From contig PLCS01000010.1 in NCBI GenBank assembly GCA_003134855.1, forward strand, positions 62,001 to 126,000: a stretch of DNA of 64,000 nt, read 5' to 3'. The notes below the pieces were generated by a model, which worked only from the letters and a program-made list of their open reading frames with translations, was not told the DNA's origin and did no database searches. Each line of letters begins with the position of its first letter. Position 1 is the stretch's first letter. Shown here piece after piece: positions 45,078-54,979 of the stretch. Position numbers and translations under genes: made by a program. This stretch comes from Acidobacteriaceae bacterium. GTDB taxonomy: Bacteria > Acidobacteriota > Terriglobia > Terriglobales > Acidobacteriaceae.

Positions 45078-47285
45078 ATGGCCATTCCATTATTGCGCAA
45101 AGCGATTCTTGCAAGGAGTTCTGGCGCGTTGCTGGCCGTTTGGGTATTGATCGGCTTCTTTGCCTGCGGCGGCAAGGCGCAGGAGGCAGTTCCCGGCGGC
45201 ACCGGAGCGGCAATTACGGCCAGCATCGACACCAGTCAAATCGGAGCGCCGATTTCGAAGTACTTGTACGGTCAGTTCATCGAGCACATCGGCGGCACCA
45301 TGTACGGCAGTCTTTGGGCCGAGATGCTCGATGACCGCAAATTTTACTTTCCCGTCACTGCCAAAAAGCCCGATGCTTCTGCCCAGCCGCAAGGCGGTCC
45401 ATTCAGCATGAAGGTTCGCGAATGGCATCCTGTCGGTCCCGAAGATGCGGTTGTGATGGACAAGGAGCATCCGTTTGTGGGCGATCAGAGTCCGCGCATC
45501 AAGCTCGACTCTGCCACGCCGCGCGGCATCCACCAAGCGGGCCTTGCGCTGGTCAAGGACAAGAAATACACCGGGCGGATTTATCTGCGCGGAACTCCAG
45601 GCAGCAAGATCAAGGTCTCGCTGATCTGGGGCGCGGGCGAAAACGGCCGCCAGACCCTCACCATTCCGGCGCTCACCAATGAGTACAAAAAGTTCCCGCT
45701 GGCTTTCACGGCGAAGGCCGATAGCAGTGATGCATCCATCGAAATCACCGGCACGGGCGCGGGCAGCTTCCACATCGGCACGCTGTCACTGATGCCCGCC
45801 GACAACGTGCAGGGATTCCGGCCCGACACAACATCCCTCCTGCGTCAGATCAAGATGGGCTTCTGGCGGTACGGCGGCAACTACACCTCCGGCCTGATCT
45901 GGTACCACATCGTTGGCGACATCGACAGGCGTCCGCCGGACTTCGACAATGCGTGGGGCGCAATGCAGACCAACGATCTGGGCCTGGACGAGTTCATGAC
46001 GCTCTGCAAGCTCATCGAAGTGGAGCCATACATCAGCGTCAACGCCGGCTTCGGCGACTCGCATTCGGCGGCGGAAGAAGTCGAGTACATGAACGGGGCC
46101 GTCAATACCTACATGGGAGCAAAGCGCGCGAAGAACGGCCATCCCGCGCCATACCACGTCAAATTCTGGAACATCGGCAACGAACCCTGGGGCGCATGGC
46201 AGCTTGGCCGCACCGACACGAAGTATTTCATGATGAAGCACAATGAATTTGCCAAGGCGATGCGTGCCGTGGATCCCTCGATCACTCTGATTGCCTCGGG
46301 CCTGATGCTGCAGAACGATAATGTGCCGCCCGAATCGCGCGCCAAGTATGTCGGGAACCTGGGACCTCTGTACGGAACGGATTCCGACTGGGACGGCAGC
46401 TTCCTGAAGAGCTGCATGGGCAACTTCGACATCATCGCCGAGCACTGGTACTCGGGTGCAGGCCACCACTGGGATATTGAAAAGGCAAAGACTATTGCAC
46501 CGGATAAGAACACGGACGATGCCAATGTAAAAGCTGACCAAACGCTGCTCGAGGCCTCCCGTTTTCCAGCCGATATCGTGCGCCTGAAGGTAGAAGAATG
46601 GCAGGGATACCAGCAGCGCTTCCCGTGGATGGTCGAGAAGAAGATCCCTCTCTCCATTGACGAGTACGCCTACTTCAACTTCGGCGGCGGCGACGGCCCG
46701 TTTGGAGGCGAGAATCTCAAACAGGCCCTTGCCTACGCGATGATCCTCAACGAGATGGCCCGCTACACCGACATCATTACGATGGGGGCGCAAACCTCCG
46801 GCGTCTCATTGATCGACTTCAACCGCACGGCCTCGACCATGAACGGGCTGGGACTCGTCTACAAGATGTTCGGCGATCACTTTGCCGGCGCCATTCCGGT
46901 CGCCCTCACGGGGAATTCGCCTCAACCGGCGCCCAGGTATCCCGTCGGCAGTCCAGATCAGCCGGAGAAAAGCTCCGGCAGCCCGACCTATCCTCTTGAT
47001 ATGTTTGCGGCGCTCAGTCCCGATCACAAGTACCTGATCCTCTCCGTCGTGAACGCGACCGAGTCCGAGCAGAAGGTCGATCTCAGCGTGACCGGCGCGC
47101 ATCTGGCCGGGCCATCGACACATTGGCAGTTGACAGCCAATAAAGTCGACGCCCTCAACCGCGTTGGACAGGCGCCGCAGCTCGCGATCAAGGAGTCTTC
47201 CATCGGCAACGCTCCGGCGGCGATCACCGTTGCGCCCATCAGCGTAAGCATTTATCAGTTCCCGGTCGCTCAACCCGCGCAGTGA
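45078..47285 (+). CDS. GH51 alpha-L-arabinofuranosidase
   Basis: 735 residues. Removes arabinofuranosyl side chains from arabinoxylan or arabinan. The ATG at 45078 has GAAGGAG 8 nt upstream, preferred over the TTG at 45051. An export segment (LLAVWVLIGFFACGG) could be a lipoprotein signal with an imperfect lipobox. The catalytic region shows YLYGQFIEHIGG, the acid/base Glu369 in WNIGNEPWG and the nucleophile Glu529 in SIDEYAYF. A carbohydrate-binding-like insert lies between residues 100 and 240. It is followed 38 nt later by GH3 and is therefore the first gene of a likely four-gene GH operon. Confidence 0.92.
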   Translation: MAIPLLRKAILARSSGALLAVWVLIGFFACGGKAQEAVPGGTGAAITASIDTSQIGAPISKYLYGQFIEHIGGTMYGSLWAEMLDDRKFYFPVTAKKPDASAQPQGGPFSMKVREWHPVGPEDAVVMDKEHPFVGDQSPRIKLDSATPRGIHQAGLALVKDKKYTGRIYLRGTPGSKIKVSLIWGAGENGRQTLTIPALTNEYKKFPLAFTAKADSSDASIEITGTGAGSFHIGTLSLMPADNVQGFRPDTTSLLRQIKMGFWRYGGNYTSGLIWYHIVGDIDRRPPDFDNAWGAMQTNDLGLDEFMTLCKLIEVEPYISVNAGFGDSHSAAEEVEYMNGAVNTYMGAKRAKNGHPAPYHVKFWNIGNEPWGAWQLGRTDTKYFMMKHNEFAKAMRAVDPSITLIASGLMLQNDNVPPESRAKYVGNLGPLYGTDSDWDGSFLKSCMGNFDIIAEHWYSGAGHHWDIEKAKTIAPDKNTDDANVKADQTLLEASRFPADIVRLKVEEWQGYQQRFPWMVEKKIPLSIDEYAYFNFGGGDGPFGGENLKQALAYAMILNEMARYTDIITMGAQTSGVSLIDFNRTASTMNGLGLVYKMFGDHFAGAIPVALTGNSPQPAPRYPVGSPDQPEKSSGSPTYPLDMFAALSPDHKYLILSVVNATESEQKVDLSVTGAHLAGPSTHWQLTANKVDALNRVGQAPQLAIKESSIGNAPAAITVAPISVSIYQFPVAQPAQ

Positions 47286-47323
47286 ATTTGGCGGTCGTTA
47301 ACAATTTAACCTGGAGAAACAAC

Positions 47324-49996
47324 ATGAAAAGCCGTAGGCCGCGAGTGGTTGCTCGCATTGCCGCATGTACAGGGATTCTCTTCTTTGGATCAATACTGCA
47401 ATTAGCAGTTGCTCAGGATTCAGCGAAACTTCCCTACATGAATCCAAGTCTGGCCCCGGAGCAGCGGGCTGCCGACCTGGTGCATCGCATGACCCTTGCG
47501 GAGAAGGCTTCGCAGATGTACAACAATTCCGCGGCGGTTCCGCGGCTGAATGTTCCCGCATACCAATGGTGGAGCGAGGCGCTGCACGGAGTGATCAACC
47601 AGGGCGTGACGGAGTATCCGGAGCCGATCGGCCTGGCCGCGACCTTCGATGAGCCCGGAATTCATTTGATGGCGAAGCAGATCGGCATCGAGGGACGCAT
47701 CAAGCATGTGCAAAACGCGCGCGAAGGACACACGGGCATCGGGGGAGGCCTGGATTTCTGGGCTCCGAATTTGAACATCTTCCGCGACCCGCGCTGGGGC
47801 CGCGGACAGGAGACTTACGGTGAAGATCCGTTTCTTACCGGCCGCATGGGCGTTGCCTATGTGACTGGAATGCAGGGCGACGACCCCCGGTACTACCTGA
47901 CGATTGCAACGCCCAAGCACTACGCCGTGCACAGCGGACCCGAGCCGACGCGGCACTTTGCGGATGTGGACGTGAGCAAGCATGACGAGGTGGATACCTA
48001 CGAGCCTGGATTCCGCGCCGCCGTGGTGGAAGGCAAGGCCGGTTCAGTGATGTGCGCTTACAACGCCATCAATGGCGCGCCGGCATGCGCAAGCCCGTTC
48101 CTGCTGCAAGATCAACTGCGCGGGAAGTGGGGCTTCCAGGGCTATGTGGTATCGGACTGCGACGCAGTTCGAGACATTGCCGCCAACCATCGCTACCGTC
48201 CGACGCAGCCGCAAGGCGTGGCCATCGCCGTGATCCGGGGCATGGATAACGAGTGCGTCGATTCCGTTTCAAGGTTAGGCGAACCGGCTGAAAAGGCCTA
48301 TATCGACGCCGTACAGCAAGGCTACCTGCCTGAAAGCACGCTGGACACGGCGCTGATTCGCCTCTTCACCGCGCGCATGAAGCTCGGTATGTTCGACCCG
48401 CCGGAGATGGTTCCTTACACAAAGATCGACGAGAAGGAACTAGACAGCGCCGAGCATCGCGCGCTGGCTCGCAAGCTGGCGAATGAGGCCATGGTCCTGC
48501 TGAAGAACGACGGCCTGCTTCCGCTCAAACCGGGGATCAAGAAGATTGCCGTCATAGGCCCGCTCGCCGACCAGACCCGGCCGCTGATCGGAAACTATGC
48601 CGGTCAGCCAACGCATATCGTCTCCGTGCTCGAAGGACTGAAGGCGGAGTTCCCGAACGCAACGATCACCTATGTTGCGGGAACCCAGTTCCTGCATGCC
48701 GATGGAAACCCCGTACCGGACAATCTGCTGACAACTCCCGACGGCAAGCCGGGCCTGAAGGCGGAGTACAGCGAGTCCATGGGACGACCGGGCAGGACAG
48801 CGAATCCAACCGTGCTTGCCAGCCGGACTGAAACCAATGTCAAACTCACTGACAGCAATCTGCCCGCGGAGGTTGCAGGAAAGAAATCCATCGGCGTGCA
48901 TTGGACAGGCTTCATCACCTCGCCGGAAACCGGCGACTTCCTGGTCGGCGTGCGTGGCGTGGGCTTTGCAATGCTCACGGTCGACGACAAGCGGGTGGCG
49001 ATGATGTTCAGTGGCGCGGAAGCCGGCGCCGGTGTCGGCCGCGTCCATCTGGAGAAGGGCCAGAAAGCCGCGCTCAGCATCCTCTACGGCAGCATGAGCG
49101 GCAAGCCGCGCACAGAATTGATCTGGGCCAAGGTCAACAACGCGCCTTCGCCGGAGGCGATTGCGGCGGCAAAGAATGCCGATGCCATGATTGCCGTTGT
49201 AGGCATTACCAGCGCGCTTGAAGGGGAACAAATGCCGGTCACTGAGCCCGGATTCCTCGGTGGCGATCGCACCAGCATCGATCTTCCCGAGCCGGAAGAA
49301 GCACTGGTTGAAGCCGTGGCCGCTACCGGCAAGCCGCTCGCTGTTGTTCTGATCAATGGCAGCGCGCTGGCCGTCAACTGGATCAACGCGCACGCCAACG
49401 CGGTTCTCGAAGCATGGTACCCCGGCGAGGAAGGCGGCGCGGCTATCGCTGAGACTCTGAGCGGCAAAAACAATCCCGCGGGAAGGCTGCCGCTGACGTT
49501 CTACACGGGCGTCAGCCAGTTGCCAAACTTTGAAGACTATTCGATGGAGACCAGAACCTACAGGTACTTCAAGGGTAAGCCGCTCTATCCGTTTGGCTAC
49601 GGGCTCAGCTATACCACCTTCCAATACAGCGGCCTCACTCTTCCGGCGCAGGCTGTGGCTGCGGGACAACCTGTTGTCGCTGATGTCACTGTAACCAACA
49701 CAGGCAAGGTCGCGGGAGATGAGGCCGTCGAGCTCTATCTCAAGTTCCCCGATGTGAAAGGCGCGCCTCAAATCGCTCTGCGCGGCTTCCAGCGCATTCA
49801 TCTCGAATCGGGCGCGAGCCAGAAGCTTTACTTCGAGTTGAAGGACCGCGATCTGGGCATGGTCACCGAGGATGGCAACCCAATCGTCGCTGCTGGCGAT
49901 TACACGCTCGTCATCGGCGGAGGCCAGCCTGATACTGGTGCGCCCGGCGTGAGCGGGCGCTTCCACATCGATGGCCAACTCGCCTTGCCCGAATAA
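47324..49996 (+). CDS. GH3 beta-xylosidase/beta-glucosidase with PA14 insert
   Basis: 890 residues. The ATG at 47324 has GGAG 7 nt upstream and starts a signal peptide ending LQLAVAQ. Front domain: YQWWSEALHGVINQGVTEYP, DPRWGRGQETYGEDP, TPKHYAVHSGPEPTRH; nucleophile Asp278 in YVVSDCDAV. A PA14 carbohydrate-binding module is inserted in the second domain (HWTGFITSPETGDFLVGVRG), and a fibronectin-III-like domain ends the protein (VTNTGKVAGDEAVELYLKFP). The front domain resembles plant-type beta-xylosidase/arabinosidase enzymes, which fits the GH51 neighbour. Confidence 0.92.
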   Translation: MKSRRPRVVARIAACTGILFFGSILQLAVAQDSAKLPYMNPSLAPEQRAADLVHRMTLAEKASQMYNNSAAVPRLNVPAYQWWSEALHGVINQGVTEYPEPIGLAATFDEPGIHLMAKQIGIEGRIKHVQNAREGHTGIGGGLDFWAPNLNIFRDPRWGRGQETYGEDPFLTGRMGVAYVTGMQGDDPRYYLTIATPKHYAVHSGPEPTRHFADVDVSKHDEVDTYEPGFRAAVVEGKAGSVMCAYNAINGAPACASPFLLQDQLRGKWGFQGYVVSDCDAVRDIAANHRYRPTQPQGVAIAVIRGMDNECVDSVSRLGEPAEKAYIDAVQQGYLPESTLDTALIRLFTARMKLGMFDPPEMVPYTKIDEKELDSAEHRALARKLANEAMVLLKNDGLLPLKPGIKKIAVIGPLADQTRPLIGNYAGQPTHIVSVLEGLKAEFPNATITYVAGTQFLHADGNPVPDNLLTTPDGKPGLKAEYSESMGRPGRTANPTVLASRTETNVKLTDSNLPAEVAGKKSIGVHWTGFITSPETGDFLVGVRGVGFAMLTVDDKRVAMMFSGAEAGAGVGRVHLEKGQKAALSILYGSMSGKPRTELIWAKVNNAPSPEAIAAAKNADAMIAVVGITSALEGEQMPVTEPGFLGGDRTSIDLPEPEEALVEAVAATGKPLAVVLINGSALAVNWINAHANAVLEAWYPGEEGGAAIAETLSGKNNPAGRLPLTFYTGVSQLPNFEDYSMETRTYRYFKGKPLYPFGYGLSYTTFQYSGLTLPAQAVAAGQPVVADVTVTNTGKVAGDEAVELYLKFPDVKGAPQIALRGFQRIHLESGASQKLYFELKDRDLGMVTEDGNPIVAAGDYTLVIGGGQPDTGAPGVSGRFHIDGQLALPE

Positions 49997-50020
49997 GTTG
50001 TTTGCGCCTTAGAACCCTCC

Positions 50021-50096
50021 GTGCCCCATCCATTTCACGTTCTTTATGAAATGGATGGGAAACCACGAAATCAACCCTGCGGAACAGTGAAAATGC
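50021..50096 (+). repeat. Long-stem hairpin repeat, copy 2
   Basis: A perfect 13-bp stem (50025-50037 with 50047-50059) is flanked by GTGC and AAACCACGAA and ends with GTGAAAATGC, like the copy at 18905 but with different stem bases. It lies in the GH3-GH95 gap, where it could attenuate or process the operon transcript. Confidence 0.65.
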
Positions 50097-50169
50097 GTTA
50101 GGTGGGATGCCGGGATGCCTGCATTACAAAAATTAGGAAAATGATCTGATCGCACAGAAAGGGTGCAGA

Positions 50170-52806
50170 ATGAAACGGCGAGATTTCTTGAAGACGAGCA
50201 CCGCGGCTGCTCTTGCTTTGGCCGGTTCTCAACAGGTGCTCCAGGCCTCCACGACTGGCGAAGGTACTCCAACAGCGGGAGCCATTCCCGGCCAGGACCT
50301 GCCGGTTGTTCCGGTCGGCGCCACTCCGGAGAGCAACTTCCCGCCCAAGCCGCCGATCTTCGCGGCATCCCACCTGACGCCCGAAGTAAAAGTCTCGCCC
50401 ATGCCCTTCAAAGAACGGCTGCGGCGCGGCATTGTCCCGCGGCGGGGCTTCTGCAGCACACTTCCCGGCACGACGGTCAGCGAGGGGCTCACCTCCGGCA
50501 ATGGACACATGAACATCGAGCTGACGTGCGATCCCTACTCGGAGCAAATCCTTTTCCACCACGAAAGTCTTCTTGTGCCGTGGAAGAGGCCCCTTGAGGC
50601 TCCCAATGCCGCGAACGTATTTCCGCAGGTGCGGCAAATGGTATTGGACGGCAAATACCAGGAAGCGATTGAACTCGCCTTCAAGGAGATGAACAAGGGT
50701 CCCATCAAGCAGAACACTGGGCCGCACCCCGTTGTCCCGGCATTCATGATGCGTCTCGATCTTCCGAAAACCGCGTCGGTCACGAATTATCTGCGCACCG
50801 TCAATTTCGACAGCAGCGAAGTGAAAGTGCATTGGAGCGATGAGCGCGGCGACTGGGTTCGTCAGGTCTTCACCTCCCGGCCCGATGATGTCGTGGTCCA
50901 ATTGCTGACCGCCCCGCATGGGCAACAGGTGAACGCCCGTATCGCGGTGCAGAAATACTCGCGGGGAAGGCGCGCCCCGGGAGGATTGTTCGGCGGAAAT
51001 ATGGGGGAGAGCGAAGTTCGCACGGACTTCAACGAAGAGCGGCTCATTTACAAATGCCGCTTGGATCCCTCGGCAGATAACAGCGGATACGCCGGGGTGG
51101 TGCGCGTGGTGCGCAACGGCGGATCGGCACGGATGGATGGAGACACTCTGGTCGTCGAGAACGCGTCGTCGGTGATGCTACTTACTCGCATCGAATGGTT
51201 CGCGGACTATAGCGAAGACAAGGTAGAAGCGCTGCGGCAGGATGTCGAGCAGTTGAACCCGGACTATGACGCGCTACTGGAGCGCCACCGCAAAGTCCAG
51301 TCGGAAGCGATGAACCGCGTCACGGTGGACTTCGGCGGCGCCTCTCAATTTGGATTGTCTTCGGAAGAACTGCTGGCCGATCAGCGTTCGCGGCGCGACT
51401 ACTCGCCCGCATTGCTGGAAAAGATCTTCGAGATGGGGCGCTACTGGTTCATGTACACCAGCGGCAAGTATCCCACCATGATGGCCGAAACCAACGCCAA
51501 CATTAACCTGCAGATTGCGCCCGGCGTGCAGGCCGATCTGCGCGAAGGCATGGATGCCTACTTCAATTGGATGGAGAGCCTGACCCCGGACTTCCGCGTG
51601 AACGCAAAGAATATCTTCGGCATGCGCGGCACGCATTATTCCCTCTGCCCGCAACAAAATGTCGGTGTCTCCTTCCATTACTCCTGGGCCGAATCGACTG
51701 GAGAGATCTGGCCTCATCCCTATTGGCTTTCCGCCGGAGGCTGGTGCGTCCGTCCCTTCTGGGATCACTATCTGGTCACCGGCGATATGGAATTTCTCCG
51801 CGAGCGCATCGTGCCGGCCTATAAAGAGCTGGCGCTCTTCTACGAGGATTTCCTGACGGCCACCGACAAAGATGGAAATTATATCTTCGCTCCATCCTTT
51901 TCGCCGGAGAATAATCCCGCCAACACCGGCCCTGGAGCCATGATGTCGATCAATGCCACCATGGACATCACGGTTTGCCGGGAGGTGCTGGCCAATCTGA
52001 TCGAGGCCTGCGAAATGCTGGGCATCGACGCAGACAGTGTGCCGAAGTGGAAGGCTATGCTGGTCAAACTGCCGCCCTACCTGTTGGAGCCCGACGGCAC
52101 GCTGAAGGAATGGTCCTGGCCCACACTGCAAGAGCGTTACAGCCATCGGCATATCTCGCATCTGTATGGAGTCTGGCCCGGCGACGAGATTGATCCCGAT
52201 CGCACGCCGAAACTGGCAAAGTCAGCGATGATGGCCGACCGGAGGCGCGTGCCGGAGAGGCTGGCCGCTCACGGCCGTTGCCATCGCGCACTGGTTGGGG
52301 CGCGGCTAAAAGACTGCTACATGGTGGACACCGAACTGCGCCAACTGATCGAGCAGGGCTACGTTGCCACCACGCTCCGCTGTTCTCACGACCCCTGGGC
52401 CTGGCCCATGCCCGATGCGCAGGGCGGAATTCCCACCATCATGATGGAGATGCTGCTCTACTCGCGTCCCGGCGTGATCGAAGTGCTTCCCGCTCTTCCA
52501 GAGACGCTCGTCAAGGGTTCGATCAACGGAATGTTGGCGCGCACCTTCGCCAGGGTCGGCGCGCTCGCATGGAATATGCAGGCAAGGACTGCGGACCTAA
52601 CCATCACGTCGCTCAAAGACCAGGAGATCACGTTGATTGTCCGTCACGGAATCGAAAAGATTTCTGCGCCGGCCGGAGTCTTGAAGAAGATGCCCTTGCC
52701 GGATGCGACCTCGTGCGGCCTGCGCCTGCGGAAAGGCGAGCCGGTTCGGCTGCACCTGACGCTTGGCAGGCACAAGCCGCTGGATTGGGTTGTGCAGGCG
52801 ACCTGA
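50170..52806 (+). CDS. GH95-type alpha-L-fucosidase/galactosidase
   Basis: 878 residues with a twin-arginine signal (MKRRDFLKTSTAAALALAGS), so exported folded. The N-terminal beta domain has SEGLTSGNGHMNIELTCDPY and ILFHHESLLVP; the helical barrel has MGRYWFMYTSGKYPTMM, HYSWAESTGEIWPHPYWLS and HISHLYGVWPGDEIDPDRTP; the end has VIEVLPALPETLVKGSINGM. This is the GH95 order, an inverting family acting on alpha-1,2-fucose or related galactose on xyloglucan side chains. It is followed by GH29, so two fucosidase families stand together. Confidence 0.85.
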   Translation: MKRRDFLKTSTAAALALAGSQQVLQASTTGEGTPTAGAIPGQDLPVVPVGATPESNFPPKPPIFAASHLTPEVKVSPMPFKERLRRGIVPRRGFCSTLPGTTVSEGLTSGNGHMNIELTCDPYSEQILFHHESLLVPWKRPLEAPNAANVFPQVRQMVLDGKYQEAIELAFKEMNKGPIKQNTGPHPVVPAFMMRLDLPKTASVTNYLRTVNFDSSEVKVHWSDERGDWVRQVFTSRPDDVVVQLLTAPHGQQVNARIAVQKYSRGRRAPGGLFGGNMGESEVRTDFNEERLIYKCRLDPSADNSGYAGVVRVVRNGGSARMDGDTLVVENASSVMLLTRIEWFADYSEDKVEALRQDVEQLNPDYDALLERHRKVQSEAMNRVTVDFGGASQFGLSSEELLADQRSRRDYSPALLEKIFEMGRYWFMYTSGKYPTMMAETNANINLQIAPGVQADLREGMDAYFNWMESLTPDFRVNAKNIFGMRGTHYSLCPQQNVGVSFHYSWAESTGEIWPHPYWLSAGGWCVRPFWDHYLVTGDMEFLRERIVPAYKELALFYEDFLTATDKDGNYIFAPSFSPENNPANTGPGAMMSINATMDITVCREVLANLIEACEMLGIDADSVPKWKAMLVKLPPYLLEPDGTLKEWSWPTLQERYSHRHISHLYGVWPGDEIDPDRTPKLAKSAMMADRRRVPERLAAHGRCHRALVGARLKDCYMVDTELRQLIEQGYVATTLRCSHDPWAWPMPDAQGGIPTIMMEMLLYSRPGVIEVLPALPETLVKGSINGMLARTFARVGALAWNMQARTADLTITSLKDQEITLIVRHGIEKISAPAGVLKKMPLPDATSCGLRLRKGEPVRLHLTLGRHKPLDWVVQAT

Positions 52807-52861
52807 AATAATTTGGATTACCCCTGACACAAAAACATTTCCGAAAGGTGGTACTGTGGCG

Positions 52862-54487
52862 ATGAATCGCAGGTCAGTTCTCACTGGCGGGATTTCAATG
52901 CTCGCCTTCTCTCGCCTGGCTCACGCATTGGGAAACTCGCAGTTCTTTCAGGGAGAAGTCCCGCAGGATCCCTTTCTGCCATTTTGGGAGTCGTTGAAGG
53001 CCTATCGCTGCCCGGATTGGTTTCGTGACGCGAAGTTCGGCATCTGGGCGCACTGGAGCCCGCAATGCGTCCCCGAGCAAGGCGACTGGTACGCCAGGAA
53101 TATGTACATACAGGGTTCGCCTCAATATGAGTATCACGTCAAGCATTACGGCTACCCGTCGCAGTTCGGATACAAGGACATCTGCCATTTGTGGAAGGCG
53201 GAGCGATGGGATCCCGAGGCCCTTGTCAAGCTGTACAAGCGGGCCGGCGCTGAATATCTCGTCTCCCTGGCCACTCATCACGACAACTTCGATTGCTGGA
53301 ATTCGAAGCAGCAGGTTTGGAATGCGGTGAATGTCGGCCCGAAGCGCGACATCGTTGGGACTTGGGCGAAGACCGCCCGCGCGCACGGGCTGCGGTTTGG
53401 CGTCAGTTATCATGGAACCCCGCATCGCACCTGGGATGAGTTCCTCCCCGTCCGCTACAAGAGCGACGCCACGGGGCCGCTGGCTGGAGTTCCCTACGAC
53501 GGAATGCAGACGATCGCCGACGGCAAAGGCAAGTGGTGGGAGGGAATGGATCCGCAGTTGCTCAACGGCAAGCCCCACCTGAAGAACACACCCTGCCCGG
53601 AGTTTGTGCAGCAGTTCATGCTTCGCGTGCAGGATGTAATCGACAGTTACAGTCCTGACATCCTCAACTTCGACGACGGAGCGCGATTCGGCTTTGACGA
53701 TGGCGGCCCCTGGGCTCCGGATCTGAAGGTCTGGTTGGGCATCCCGGACCTGGCGCCCCAGATCATGGCTTACTACTACAATAAAAACATCCTGACTCAC
53801 GCCGGCAAGCTGGAAGGTGTGGTGGATCTCAAAGAGGTCGATGAGCCGGTGTGGGGCACGCTGACCCGCGACTTCGAGATGAACCTGGCGGACAGTTTGC
53901 AGGAGAAGCCGTGGCAGACGGAGGCCTGCATCGGGCAGTGGCACTATAGCCGCGCGCTTTTCGAGAACCATACCTACCAGAAAGCCTCGCTGATGATTCC
54001 TCTCCTCGTTGATATTGTCAGCAAGAACGGAAACCTGCTCTTGAGTATTCCCTTGCCGGGCCACGGAGAGCCCGACAGCGACGAGCTTGCTTTCCTGGAT
54101 GAGCTTGCCCAATGGCAGCAGGTGAACAGCGAGGCGATCAAAGGCTCACGCCCCTGGAAGATTTACGGAGAAGGGCCGTCGACAGAGACCAAGGGCGTCG
54201 CGGTATACCAGCTATCCAAGCACACATTCGACTCCAGGGATATACGCTTCACGACCAAAGGCGATCTTCTCTACGCGATTGCTCTCGGCTGGCCGATGGA
54301 CGGCCAGTTGCTCATCAAGTCGCTTGCGAGCACCTCGCCGCACTACGAGGGCCGGATTGGCAAGGTGGAATTGCTGGGAACCAAGAGTGAGGTGAAATGG
54401 ACAAGAGACGCTGATGGACTCAGAATCCGAGTTCCGCAAGAGCCGCCCTGCCATTATGCCTATGCATTCAAGATACTGCCGGCATGA
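52862..54487 (+). CDS. GH29-type alpha-L-fucosidase
   Basis: 541 residues. The start is ATG at 52862 (AAGGTGG 10 nt upstream) or GTG at 52856; both give a Tat-like signal (MNRRSVLTGGISMLAFSRL). Family segments are DAKFGIWAHWSPQCVPEQGDW, AKYLVSLA-type AEYLVSLATHHDNFDCWNS and GLRFGVSYHGTPHRTWDEF. The nucleophile Asp is probably in PDILNFDDGARFGF. The C-terminus holds a small beta domain. It begins 55 nt after GH95 and is the last gene of the GH run. Confidence 0.88.
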   Translation: MNRRSVLTGGISMLAFSRLAHALGNSQFFQGEVPQDPFLPFWESLKAYRCPDWFRDAKFGIWAHWSPQCVPEQGDWYARNMYIQGSPQYEYHVKHYGYPSQFGYKDICHLWKAERWDPEALVKLYKRAGAEYLVSLATHHDNFDCWNSKQQVWNAVNVGPKRDIVGTWAKTARAHGLRFGVSYHGTPHRTWDEFLPVRYKSDATGPLAGVPYDGMQTIADGKGKWWEGMDPQLLNGKPHLKNTPCPEFVQQFMLRVQDVIDSYSPDILNFDDGARFGFDDGGPWAPDLKVWLGIPDLAPQIMAYYYNKNILTHAGKLEGVVDLKEVDEPVWGTLTRDFEMNLADSLQEKPWQTEACIGQWHYSRALFENHTYQKASLMIPLLVDIVSKNGNLLLSIPLPGHGEPDSDELAFLDELAQWQQVNSEAIKGSRPWKIYGEGPSTETKGVAVYQLSKHTFDSRDIRFTTKGDLLYAIALGWPMDGQLLIKSLASTSPHYEGRIGKVELLGTKSEVKWTRDADGLRIRVPQEPPCHYAYAFKILPA

Positions 54488-54521
54488 CGACTGCGGCTTC
54501 GGCTCGTGAGCGCGGGTTCGC

Positions 54522-54728
54522 TCAGCTCTCCCGCGCGCGTGCTTGTTTTGACACAAGGCTGTTTGGCTGGCCCAGGAACACCTCTGAGGGCATGTACCTT
54601 CGCAGCTCTCCGCAGAGTGGGCAAGCCACCACGATGGACTCCCTCACACCTGCCGGGAGATCCCGCCGGCACCGTTTGCAGGCGACAACGAACTGTTTAC
54701 GCTCCAGGATTGGGAACCCAAAACTCAT
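54522..54728 (-). CDS. Small zinc-ribbon-like protein (68 aa)
   Basis: Two Cys pairs, VACKRCRRD and VACPLCGELRRY, about 18 residues apart, followed by MPSEVFLGQPNSLV. This resembles a small zinc ribbon. The ATG at 54728 has no ribosome site, but a TATACT lies 6 nt upstream (54740-54735), so the message may be leaderless. It sits alone between the GH operon and the VOC gene; function unknown. The longer frame to 54788 is less likely. Confidence 0.5.
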   Translation of the reverse strand: MSFGFPILERKQFVVACKRCRRDLPAGVRESIVVACPLCGELRRYMPSEVFLGQPNSLVSKQARARES

Positions 54729-54979
54729 TGACTGAGTATAGGCGAACAAATGGCGAATTGTTATCCACAGGGTCAAGCGGCGTAGCAATGGGCGGCTACG
54801 GTTCCCGCAGGTACTGGATGCCTCCGCATTCGCTGATCCAGTTGGCGAACACGATGCGTGAGGCAGTCCAGAGCATGCGCGCGGCTTCCATGCGGACAGG
54901 ACGCCGCCGCAACGGCCATCCCGTCCTCCCGTTCATCGCAAAAGTCCGATTTTCTTGTTCTTCCTGAGTCCGGATTGCC

